Positions 21,316 to 31,240 of a stretch of 64,000 bases of DNA are shown here, in pieces. Origin of the DNA: Reutealis trisperma (lineage: Eukaryota; Streptophyta; Magnoliopsida; Malpighiales; Euphorbiaceae); contig CANTUT010000364.1 of the NCBI GenBank assembly GCA_947687605.1, forward strand, positions 212,001-276,000, given 5' to 3'. A program made the position numbers and the translations under genes. Under the pieces are notes generated by a model that ran no database searches, was not told the origin of the DNA, and was given only the letters and a program-made list of their open reading frames with translations. Position 1 is the stretch's first letter, and the number at the start of each line of letters is the position of its first letter.

Positions 21316-24300
21316 TGTCACATCTTAACTTTAGAGACATGATGGTCCTAGAACATGGGGAGACATAAGGTCACCCATGCCCGTAAAACCTACTTATACT
21401 TATACAAATACTGCCTAGGATTGTACCAAAACCTCTTACATTAACTTAAATAAGCCCCCTTTTTTTTTGAAAGCCTTAAGTTGCAGAAGCATAATTAAAA
21501 AACACTTTAAACATAATCTATAAGGAAATAATATTTAGAATCCAATTAAAACCTCATAGGATAACATTTCAAAATAAACATCCAAAAATAAATATTCCCG
21601 GAGTGTCTAAGGAAAACTCTTCATAACATATTAAACAATTCCCCAAGTCAAGTAGGATGCTTGAGCCATCACCTTGCCTCCTCATAATGCTCACCTAGAA
21701 CCACACAAGGAAAAAGGGTGAGATAGATGATCTCAATGAGTAAACAATAGGGATTGTACAATAACACATATCCCTTAGAAAGGGCTCATAGCTCATAACT
21801 TATAGTTCATGATTCATAGTTTGCAATATAGAAACGTTCGTAGAAATCACACTTATAACACATAGAGTGAAGGCTACTACCATAATCACTTGAACACATA
21901 GAGTGAAGGCTATTGCCATAATCACTCGAACACATAACACATAGAATGAAGGCTATTGCCATAATCACTCGAACACATAGCCAATAATTACTTGCATCGG
22001 TACAAAAATCACATAGCTAATGATTACTCGCATCGGTACGAGGATTTCTGCATAAAAAGGATTAAAGGTACCATAGCAAGAGCTAATGGTAATCATATAT
22101 AACAATAACATTTAAGCCATCAATAACATGTATCCTAATAGCAATAATAGTTTATTGGTTTGAACAAAAGATATAAGAATAGTGTAGTTCCAGAAAGAAT
22201 ATAAGTTAAGGCAATAATCACAAAGGAATTATCATCGGATAAACAAAAATGGTTTGGGCCAATTGTCCTTTGGCAACCCAAACTTAATAAGGAAATCACA
22301 GAAATTCATTTTAGAATGGGATGGACTTGGGTTTCAAGAATGTCAAAGGCTCACATAACATGATATCATATATTTGTAACAAAACATATTGTGACCCACG
22401 CTTGTAGCATGAATATAGTGTTTACTCATACTGGAAGCTGGAATATAGAGTTTACTCACCTTGTGGTTCCTTTACTCCTAATTCACGTAGCCCTTAGACT
22501 TCTAAGACTCCTCAAGATCTATCATAATGTTTAATTTGACAATTAGTATTTCTTCAATCATGATGCTATCCTATCCCATAACTACCCCATGCACACCTAA
22601 CATTCACATATACTTAGAGTTGCACATATAAGTGCACCTCATCACTTGCACATAATATTTTGACTTAAAAGTCTCATACACTTAGCATTTATAGGCCCAT
22701 ATGAAAACACATTATAATCATGTCAATATCTTTCTAAGGTCATCATAATATCATTATCTTGATAGCAATTCATTTTAACAATCATCTTAGTATACTCAAC
22801 ACATCCATACATGTCAACTTGACAAATAACCTTTCGAGTGTCATGCTTAACTCTTATGATCCATTCATTCAATCAATCACTTCATCAACTCAAGACCATT
22901 TACTCATTATCAAGTCATCATAACATCTAGTTCCATATTTCCTAATTACATTTACATTCTAATCACAACATAAGATTAAGATACCTTAAGTACACCATAA
23001 GTATACCAAAGTGCCTTTAAGCTTGTTTAGGGTCATTCCTTCAACTAACATGCAATTTTATCATTTATCATACATACATACATGTCAATAATCATCAAAA
23101 TACATTGCATAAAAATTATAGACATTGGGATAAAAATACCATGGTAGGCCGAATGCATCATCAAAAGGAAAACTGAATTTTTCTTACTTTTCTTACTTTT
23201 CGTCTATTATAGTAATATGTAAAAACAAGTTTTGAACCAAGATTTTTCATGCAATCAAAACCAAAATCATTTTAGAATACTAATCCATAGGAATCAGCCC
23301 TAATTGGTATATCTCATTCATGAACATTCAATTTTTGGCTTTAGGATGCAAAACCATGAGTTTTCTTATTTTTCGGTATTTTTTGGTCATTACAGTAATA
23401 TGTAAACAGATGGTTTAAACCATTATTTTTCATTCAATCATAGCAAATATCAGTTTAGAACATCATCATGCATGATTCAGCAGCCATAGATAATAATTAT
23501 GCAAGAAAATTCCAAGTTTTAAAACTTAAGGTGAAAATCGTGAGTTTTCGCACTTTCCATGCTTTCTGATCATTACAATAATATATAAACACATGACTTA
23601 AATCATCATTTTTCATCTAAACAAAACAAATATCAGTTTAGAATCCATCCATACACAAATTGGCAACCACATGTTCAAGGAATCATAGAATTTTCTAACT
23701 TTTAAGTTCTAGCACAAAAACCTTGAATTCCTTTGTTTTCTAAAACTTTTCGGTCATCACAGAAATATGTAGAAATATAATTTAATCCAATATTTTTCAT
23801 CAAAACACATCAAAAATCAATTTAGAAATCATTCATTTAGGAATTTTCCCCCTTTGATATGGTCTATGCATAAAAATTTCAATTTTGAATTACAGAATTC
23901 ACTTTTGGAGAAATCTCGCAGAAAGATTTGTGTTTTCAGTGGAGAATTAATTTTCTCTCTCAAAAATACACCCAAACAAGATTAAATCTATAAAAATATT
24001 AAACAAATAGTTCAAAATAATTTTCTCATAATTTATTTCATAGAAATCAGTTAAGGAATTGAAAGAGAAGAAAACTTACGATTACGCGCGAGAAATTGCA
24101 AAATTGAAAGGAGTTTTCTTAATTTTGGTAGAGAGAATTATTTTGGGAGAATTTTTTTATGAAAATACTGGAATAACAGAGTGTGGCTTTTGTCTAAATT
24201 GATGGGGGCCAAAATTTTGTTTATATATTAGGGTTTTGGGTGAAATTTCCAAGTTTACCCTTAATGAGCTATGTTAGCAGTGTTTTAGTGTAGTGGGCTT

Positions 24301-24664
24301 TTAGGTATTTGGGCTTTTTAATTAATTTAGGGCTGATTATAGGTAATTAAAATAAAACATTTTTCTTATTATTTTCATTAAAATCCCCCCCAAACATTTA
24401 TAAAAAAAATTATTTTAAAAATACGCATAAAATTATTTTATGCTTAAAAGTCACCTTTTTACATGAAAAATTCATTGTACAAAAAATAAATTATTTCATG
24501 CTAATGCATTTTATTCAAATCATTTATTTCACAATAATAATTTATATTAGGCATATTAAAATTAATTTAACATACCCCAAACCCATAAATCATGTCACAC
24601 ATAAATTTTCACATAGTCATACAATTTGTCGCGAAAACTTATAGGGTAGATGTGGGTTGTTACA
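21316..24664 (-). repeat. Solo LTR of gypsy family D (3349 bp)
   Basis: On the minus strand it starts TGTAACAACCCACATC and ends ...GATGTGACA, like the paired family D LTRs at 37976 and 44819. No internal sequence adjoins it. Flanks are TGCCT (21311-21315) and CACCT (24665-24669), plausibly a decayed 5-bp duplication, since unbroken minisatellite nearby reads 'ctgcctaaggctagc'. Solo LTRs form by recombination between the two LTRs of a full element. A threefold repeat with 'gaaggctattgccataatca' lies at about 21865-21990. Confidence 0.85.
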
Positions 24665-24718
24665 CACCTAAGGCTAGCCACCACCCGCCGTCCAAAGCTA
24701 TCCGCCATCACCTACCAT

Positions 24719-26235
24719 TGTTTGCCTCAAAATAACATGTCAAAAAGTGACCTGTAAGTATATAGGGCAATTTTAGTATATTGAAAACACCCAAGGTTGT
24801 ATATCTCAAGGAATTGCAAATGGAAATATTTGTTTCGATTTTAAGCAAATTAAATGAAAAGAAGTTGAATGTTTTGAAAAGAAATATTTGCAAAATAGGA
24901 AATCAAAAGAAAATGTAAATTAAGATGCAATAAGTTTTAAAACAATGAATGAATGATGCCTAGGGTTTGTATTCAGCTTATCAATCATATATGATCATGA
25001 ATATATCCAATTGAGTATCCTAAATTTTTAATTTCTAACAATTCAAAGAATAGAACTCAATCTAATAGCTTTTGCGTTCATAGAAATCATTTTATCAAAT
25101 TATATATCAAAAATTAAAACCAAATCTTAAAACTTATATTTCTAATTCATTTTAAGATCCTAAACGAATGAGATCTATAATTGAACTTCAACTCTCGTTC
25201 CTTCATTCAAAACCTAAGTCGAATAATTGGTAGCTAAGCAATTATTCAATAACAATTAATCAATTCAATTAGGAATAAAAATAATGAAACTGTATTCAAT
25301 TCCATATCATGAACACTTTATACAAACCCTAGATAAAGATGAATTTAGTTCATAGGAGATAAAGAAATCATCATAATCTTATTATAATTAAAAGAATTCA
25401 TCAAATCAATTCTATCAATTCAACAATCCAAAAGATTTATAAATAAGAATTAACTTGAGTTAGTCAATCCGCTTATCCGATTCAATCTCTTAAATCTTCA
25501 CAAAGGAATTCCCAAGAACAAAATTCTCCTTTAAGTGTTTAGTTCTAACAATTAAAATAAAATTGAGAAAAGAGAAAATTAGAAGGGAAAGTACTATCAG
25601 CTAAAATTCACCAAAATCCATATCAAAATCTAGATACTTTCTTCCTCCTCACCCCCTATTTATAACAACATAACTTCTTATTTAGTTTTTTACTTTCCTA
25701 AAATAATTTAGGAATGAAAATCCTTGAGAATCTTAGAAAATCTTCAGTATTTGTGCATAGAAGACGCAACGGGTGTTGGAATTGATCAGGTTGGTGCTGG
25801 GATGAGTAGGCATTATAGGAACCTCTTGTTGCGTGGCGCTAGAAAGCTTTAGCGGGATGCTGGGACAAGAATGGTCAGCAAGTATACATCCTGCTACAGG
25901 GTGCTGCAGCTCTTGGCGAGATGCTGGGGCAGAAATAGTAGTAGGCACCTCATAGCAGCTTGGTGCTGGACACTTTGACGGGGCGCTGGATGCTTTGACG
26001 GGGCACTGGATGCTCTGGCTGCTGCGCTAAGGATGCCGTGGTGACACTTCTTCTGCCTCGTCTTGCGACACTTCACCAAACTTTCATTTTTTGCTCTAAT
26101 TTTTTGCAAAACAAGACTAACCTTCCTCAAACCTAAAAAAGTGAATAAAATAACACATTCTAACCTATATGACATGAATTACACACAAAATGCCTAATTT
26201 ATCACAAATAAAAACATATAAATATGCCACGAACA
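24719..26235 (-). repeat. Solo LTR of an unidentified family (1517 bp)
   Basis: The insertion runs from TGTTTGCC to ...CGAACA, is bounded by a perfect 5-bp duplication ACCAT (24714-24718 and 26236-26240) and has TG...CA ends. On the minus strand a TATA box 'ttataaataggggg' near 25670 has a CT/GA-rich leader after it, as in an LTR promoter, so I set the orientation to minus. No family member is seen elsewhere in the window. Open frames at 25733-25948 and 25894-26175 (minus) overlap the putative U3 and show no domain. It could also be another kind of insertion, since no internal region is visible. Confidence 0.7.
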
Positions 26236-27025
26236 ACCATCCAAAGCCAGCCGCCGCTTGCCGTCTGAGGCTAGTCATTGCCCATCGTCTGAGGAAAGCT
26301 TCTTTTCCTTTAAGTTTTATGTTGTTTAAATTTTTTGCCTCTTTTAGTCAGTTAATTAAATTGATTCATCTAGGTTGCTAGCTAATCAACTCGGTAATCA
26401 ATTAAATTAATTAATTAACTCAACCCTCTTTTATTCAATCAATCAAAACATGATAAAGTGGCTAGGCTAAACTAACCCCTTCGAAAGAAGGGAAAACTCC
26501 ATGGGTTTTGATTCCCATTCAAAGGGATATGTAGGTATGCCTGGTTCAGGCATTAAATCTAATTAAAACTAACTAACTCTCCCCCTAACACCTTCTTCAC
26601 TTACTTTTATTTTGCTTTCTTTTACTTAGTTATTAGGTTTAGTTTGGGGAATGTGTGACTTCCGTAGAACCCATAAGGAGGTATCCCCTAAGTTTGGATT
26701 TCATTGTAATATTGACTCTCTTTTATCTTGAATTCTAATTGTGTATAAACTTTATGGATTGAATAATCATGTATATTATAAATTGTTCATATATTTTAAT
26801 TATTCATGAAATATATTTTAAGTTACTTTTATATTACTTGACCAAACTTATTTTGTTAAATTAAACCGAAAAGCTAGTTCCCAAATTCTCTTTGGTTTTG
26901 AGGTTAGTGATCTTTTTTCTTTGGGTAATAATTGGAGTCAAATGGGTTTTTTCTTTACTTTTCGAAATAAGAAAAAATTAAGGTGGCGATTCCAAGAAAT
27001 AATTTTCAAACCTATCAATACCTTG

Positions 27026-28461
27026 CGGTTACCACAGGCATTGGTCAGTTGCCGCAGTGTGTTTTGACCAAATCCCACACCGAAAAATCACCCTTTTAAG
27101 CCTCTACACTCTCCCTATAAATACCTTGCACCTCATAACAACTTTGACACATAATTATATGCTTTTATACTCTCCCTAAAGCTTTCTAAACCCTATTCCT
27201 AAGCTTTCCAATCATCAAAACCCTATTTCTAATCCTCCAAATCTCTGAAACCTCATTCCAAAACCTCCTCCATCACATAAAACCTTATTCCTAAGCTTCC
27301 TAATCATCTCAAACCTTATTTCTAAGCTTCTTAATTAAGAAAAGGTGCAACTCAAGTTATTTTTTTTCAAAGGGAATTCATAATACTTAAGCAAAGGTGA
27401 TCCAAAGTCTTTCCTTCAAGAAACGAGTTCATGGTATTCAAGAGTCCTTCCAAAAGGAGTGCTCATGATATCGATAGGCTAAGGTGGAACTTAGATCTAG
27501 TGTCAAGCTTACTCCTTACATTTCTCACCGATGAAAGCCAAAGGTAAAAGTTCTTTGCTTTTCCTTTTCAATTTCAATTTTAAGATCCAAATATGAAAAG
27601 ATCCATTTTTCTTAATTAAAATATGATCTAATTAACAAATCCCTAAGCCCTTAAAAACAATCAAAACATGATAACAAAGGCAATGACTTAAAAACCCCTC
27701 CTTCGCAATAAGGAAGAATTGCGTAGGGTTTGATTCCCATTCAAAGGGATACGTAGGCTTGCTATCTCTAAGGCATTCAATTATGCTAAAATTAATAACT
27801 TCATCTCTCTATCACCTTCTTCACATAGTCTAGGATCAAAATTGCTTTTCTTAAATAAAAGTAAAAACTTTTAGTTCTTTTTATTATAATTATTTTGTTA
27901 CTCTTTTTCTTACTTTAGTTGTTTAGACTATATTTGGGGAATGTGTGCTTTTCCTAGAACCCATAAGGGCTAGAGGAAAGATCCCCTGATTTTGATATTT
28001 TGACTTGTAGTAATTTTAAGTAGTTTTCCTTTATTTTTCATAATTGTCATCATCTCATATTTGTCATGCATTTCACAAGTAATATTTGTTTCATGCATCA
28101 TATTATATTTGTTCATGCATACATAAAAACTTCTTTTTATGAAAGTTATTTTGTATTTAAGCCAAACTAATTTTTTGCATTGTTTTAACCAAAACCTAGT
28201 CCCTGAGTCCTCTTTGGTCATTTGAGGACTAGTGCTTTTCCTTAGGATAAATGGTATAACTTTGGAGTCAATCAAATTGGGTTTTTCCTTCAATTTTCTT
28301 AGCTAAAATAAATAAAATTAAAGTGGCGACTCCTTTTGCAAATAACAATTTACAAAATACAATTTTATGAACTCATAACAAGTTCCCATCATGATGTTTC
28401 TCCCAATGAGCATTTTGATTTCCTTTAGCAGATTAGACTGGTGCTTAGGCGAGGCATCACA
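27026..28461 (+). repeat. 5' LTR of Ogre-A, 5'-truncated
   Basis: It aligns with 34115-35576 of the 3' LTR but lacks the first ~205 bases. TATAAATA at 27116-27123 is its likely promoter; only the last upstream words ('cttgcggttaccacagg', 'gttgccgcag') remain. It lacks a ~48-base segment present in the 3' LTR (near 34383-34430). The end '...gaggcatcaca' adjoins the primer site. The segment 'ttgattcccattcaaaggga' is shared by Ogre-A and Ogre-B LTRs. Confidence 0.82.
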
Positions 28462-28463
28462 GT

Positions 28464-28481
28464 TGGGGACTCTGTTGGGGA
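28464..28481 (+). promoter_or_regulatory. Primer-binding site, arginine-tRNA type
   Basis: TGGGGACTCTGTTGGGGA starts two bases after the LTR. From memory, Ogre/Tat elements use a tRNA-Arg site close to TGGCGACTC followed by CGCTGGGGA; this copy differs at two or three bases. It is the main support for placing the element in that lineage. Confidence 0.7.
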
Positions 28482-29181
28482 CTCCAAAATCTTTTCTTAA
28501 AATAAGAGATGAAAGTGGACTACTCTTGGTAAAACAAAAAGTTTGGCTTTTATTACAAAATGGCTTTATCATGCATTACTAGATTAGGCTCTTTGTCCAA
28601 AACTCTAGTTCTTAAGAAAACAAAGGATAGAAAGTAACATCGAGTGGGCAACCTTCCTTAGGTATGCTTGCTAATAGTGAAATCATCCAGCCCATGATGC
28701 ACCCTCTAATCCTTTTAGAGGTGTAACAAGTATGCACATACCATTGGACCCACGCGAGGCTCCTTAACTCACATGTGGTTAGGTATATCGTATCTCTAGT
28801 GTGATGGGTTCCTTTCAAGCCTCCCTTACCCTTTCATGTAATGACTCATAGAACCTTCCTTTAGGATTGTATGTACCATAATATTGAACTTGGTATGTCA
28901 TTATCATGAAACCTTTTTTTCATTCATGCATACATGCATGCATGCATCATGCAAGCATGCATCATGCAAGAATCCTACGAAAGTGGAAAATCTGAAAACC
29001 ACCCAAACACTACTAGTCCCTATTCAAACCCATGTCAAATTCCTAAACCCATGTTTACCTATGGTACCTTCATCCTCATCTTATTGCTGTGATTAGGATT
29101 TTATGATCTCATCTTTGTCCTTTTCTTTACTGAAGCTAAAAACTGACCTAGCTTCATCTTTTTCATCCAAAGGTTTAAGAG
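28482..29181 (+). other. Ogre-A leader
   Basis: Untranslated leader between the primer site and gag. Positions 28600-28880 match the Ogre-B leader at 3040-3310. At about 28920-28970 there is a small simple repeat of 'catgcatgcatcatgcaag' type. No sense gene; the minus-strand frame 28612-28818 is treated in the findings. Confidence 0.55.
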
Positions 29182-30099
29182 ATGTCAACTGGATTAGGGA
29201 AAGAAGTTGCTACTATTGATGGAGTTGATGACTTGATTAATGGGCTCTTTGCCATGTTCACCAGATAATAATAGGAAATGCTTAAAAGGCAAGAGGCTCG
29301 TTTTTAAGACTTACTTCAAAATCGAAGGAGGATTATTATGGAAGATGTCTAAGAAATGATGGGCCGGACCACCATAAACCAGAGTTTGACTTATCTAGAC
29401 CCAGTAAATCCAAAACCCACCTCCTATCCTATTTTTGGATCTGCTTCTAAATCTTACCCAAAAGACAAGGAAAATGCCACAGTTGAAACTATTCCGTCAC
29501 CATCAGTTCTCAAAACCAACCCACTCTTTCAACTAGTGCCCATTGACCCACCAGTCCACACTACCACATCCATTCCCCCCCTCGCCGATCCTTTCCAGTG
29601 GAGAGAAATTAACCTTGAGCTAAAGGCATTCATGGATAAAATTGAAGTTATGGAAAAAATGCTTAAGAACTTAAAGAAAAGGGAAGACATGGTTGGTATA
29701 AGCTCTCTCAGTCTGTTTCCTAATGCAAGGGTACCTCCTAAATTCAAAATGCCAAATTTTAATAAATTTGATGGAATGACCTGCCTTAAAACCTATCTTA
29801 AGTATATGTGGGGGCTATGCATCCTTTAGGAGTGGACAATGAGCTCTTTACTCAATTATTCCAACAATCTCTGATTGGCATTGCTATGAAGTGGTTTATA
29901 GACCTAGATGCTTCTCAAAAACGGACCTAGGATGACATTTGTAACATTTTCATTAAACAATATCACTATAACATCGAGTTTGATGTGACAAGGAAAGACC
30001 TCAAAACCACTAAGCAGCACTCAAAAGAGTCCTTCTCCTCGTTCCTTATAAGGTGAAGGAAGAAGGCTTCCCAAATGGTAAACTGACCTCTCGAGCAGA
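29182..30099 (+). pseudogene. gag: Ogre-A gag, broken and truncated
   Basis: The ATG at 29182 starts MSTGLGKEVATIDGVDDLIN, followed after about 30 codons by three consecutive stops and later by two more. From 29356 to 29829 the frame is open, with a proline-rich stretch, a short helix 'FMDKIEVMEKMLKNLKKRED' and the conserved PPKFKMPNFNKFDGMT that begins the gag core. A frameshift near 29805 leads to LFQQSLIGIAMKWFIDLD and FIKQYHYNIEFD, both typical of the Retrotrans_gag domain of Tat-lineage elements. The match ends near 30099, where an inverted LTR fragment begins. No zinc knuckle or pol follows. Confidence 0.85.
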
Positions 30100-30445
30100 G
30101 GGCTTTGCAGCATTACAGAGCTCTTTACAGCAGTGCCGCACTACCCTTTGCAATTCTGCAGAGGGCTTTGTGGCAATGTCGCAGAGCTATGTGGCAATGG
30201 GCCCTACTTTCACTCATTTTGCTGGTTTTCGCCCGTTCTTGCTCATTTCTCATCCGTTTTACATAATTCCAGTTGCACTATGCTTGTTACTCAGTCCTGG
30301 ATGATTTGAAAGGGTTCAAATGTCAAAAAGAAATATTTTGGTTTTTCCATTTTGAGTGTTTTTGGCTTCTGAAAGTTTGTTCACTGAGCCTAAGTGTTTC
30401 TAAGGTTCAAACACATACTAGAAGGTGCAAAATTAAAGGTTCACA
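30100..30445 (-). repeat. Inverted fragment of an Ogre-B-type LTR
   Basis: Read on the minus strand it begins TGTGAACCTTTAATTTTGC at 30445 and runs through 'ccttagaaacacttagg', 'aaatatttctttttgaca' and the words 'gccacaaagccctctgc'. This is the start of the Ogre-B LTR (20640-20990). Just outside (about 30446-30460) the minus strand has 'caagtttggggcaa', a polypurine-like tract, so some internal sequence of the inverted element came with it. The fragment stops inside U3 where gag resumes. Confidence 0.75.
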
Positions 30446-31240
30446 TTGCCCCAAACTTGAAGACATGGGTAGCATGATCCTAAAAGTGTATATAGGGGTG
30501 CAAAATCTAATCAATTTTCACTCCCCTCAAAGTGGGCATAGCACTTACTCTATATTTCCCTAAATTTATTCTCTCCACTTTAGTAAGATTCTTGCACCAT
30601 AGGAACATTGCATTACCGAAATAGGGCTCCATTGTGAAAGAATTTAAAAAAAAAAATTGAAAAAAGCAAAGAAAGTTGCTTAAAAGTATCGAAAAGTGTT
30701 AAAAGGTCAATAGAATGAAGTTTTAAGAAGTGGAGAAGCCTATAAATAGCAGAAAATCAAGAAAAATCAGAATCAAAGATGGATCATGCTGTAGTTACTG
30801 CACCTGGACTACGGTTACTATAGCCCTCCCTGCAGTTGCTGCAGCTTCTCTGTGGTAACCATTTTGGCTACCTAGGGATGCTTGTAGTTGCCGTAGGCCT
30901 TTTGCGGTTGCCGCAAACACTACTAAGTTGCCGTGATACCTTTTCCATCTCTATTTTAAAAATTCAAAACTACCGTAAGACTTCTTAGCTTAAAAAAAAA
31001 GTTTGATTCCCTGTTTCAGTTATATTTAGGAATTGCATTCATGCATATTACACATACATGATTAGGGATAGAAGTGCATCTTATAATAAGTAAAATTAAG
31101 TGCATCTTATAACAAGTAAAATTGTTCATAATAGTACATCTAGGAAAAACATCCATATATGTCATAACATCACATTTGGGATAAACATTCATACATATCA
31201 TCTATAAAACCAACAACTCAAAGAAAGGATAACAGAGCGT
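30446..31240. other. Ogre-A region between inverted LTR fragment and antisense gene
   Basis: The left part is probably internal sequence of the inverted fragment. At about 30739-30746 there is TATAAATA (+), followed at about 30790-30950 by a cluster of words such as 'gcggttgccgc', 'gtggtaacc' and 'gttgctgcag', the same style as the U3 of the Ogre-A LTR (34023-34145). A 25-26 base unit 'agtgcatcttataayaagta' is repeated in tandem at about 31073-31120. The right part would be the 3' untranslated region of the antisense gene. No protein-coding frame is supported. Confidence 0.4.

Larger units (their letters stand above)
3015..27025 (+). mobile_element. Ogre/Tat-like gypsy element 'Ogre-B', without visible pol, heavily nested
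   Basis: After the nested insertions are removed, the parts read in order: leader (3015-4344), start of a broken gag (4345-4370, continuing at 16764), a long repeat-rich 3' region (about 17180-20625), a polypurine tract (20626-20639) and a 3' LTR (20640-27025 with two solo LTRs inside). The leader matches Ogre-A at 28590-28880. The 5' LTR and primer site are missing because the Athila-like element ends at 3014. I find no protease, reverse transcriptase or integrase, so pol seems deleted between gag and the 3' region. The LTR's last ~110 bases are also missing at the 27025/27026 junction. Assignment to Ogre/Tat rests on the arginine-tRNA-type primer site in the related Ogre-A, the LTR style and the repeat-rich 3' region. 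Confidence 0.68.
20640..27025 (+). repeat. 3' LTR of Ogre-B, split by two solo LTRs and truncated at its 3' end
   Basis: It starts TGTGAACCCTTAATTTTGC and matches the intact solo copy at 51687-53398. Parts of the LTR are 20640-21315, 24665-24718 and 26236-27025. Removing the two insertions and their duplications leaves about 1510 bases against 1712 in the solo copy. Roughly the last 110 bases ('gagcattttgattcccttt' to 'cctcaca') are missing, replaced by Ogre-A LTR sequence from 27026. A TATA-like TATATATA lies at 21059-21066, preceded by words such as 'gccgtagagctg' and 'aaaggcctctgc'. A 24-base minisatellite (aggctagccgccgcccac) was the target of both insertions. Confidence 0.82.

Noticed and set aside
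25733..26175. Minus-strand frames in the 1517-bp insertion
   Set aside because: Alanine/serine-rich translations of GC-rich U3-like DNA upstream of the TATA box, with no domain seen.
26190..26381. 63-codon frame as a small gene
   Set aside because: It spans the junction between the solo LTR and the Ogre-B LTR, so it is created by the insertion.
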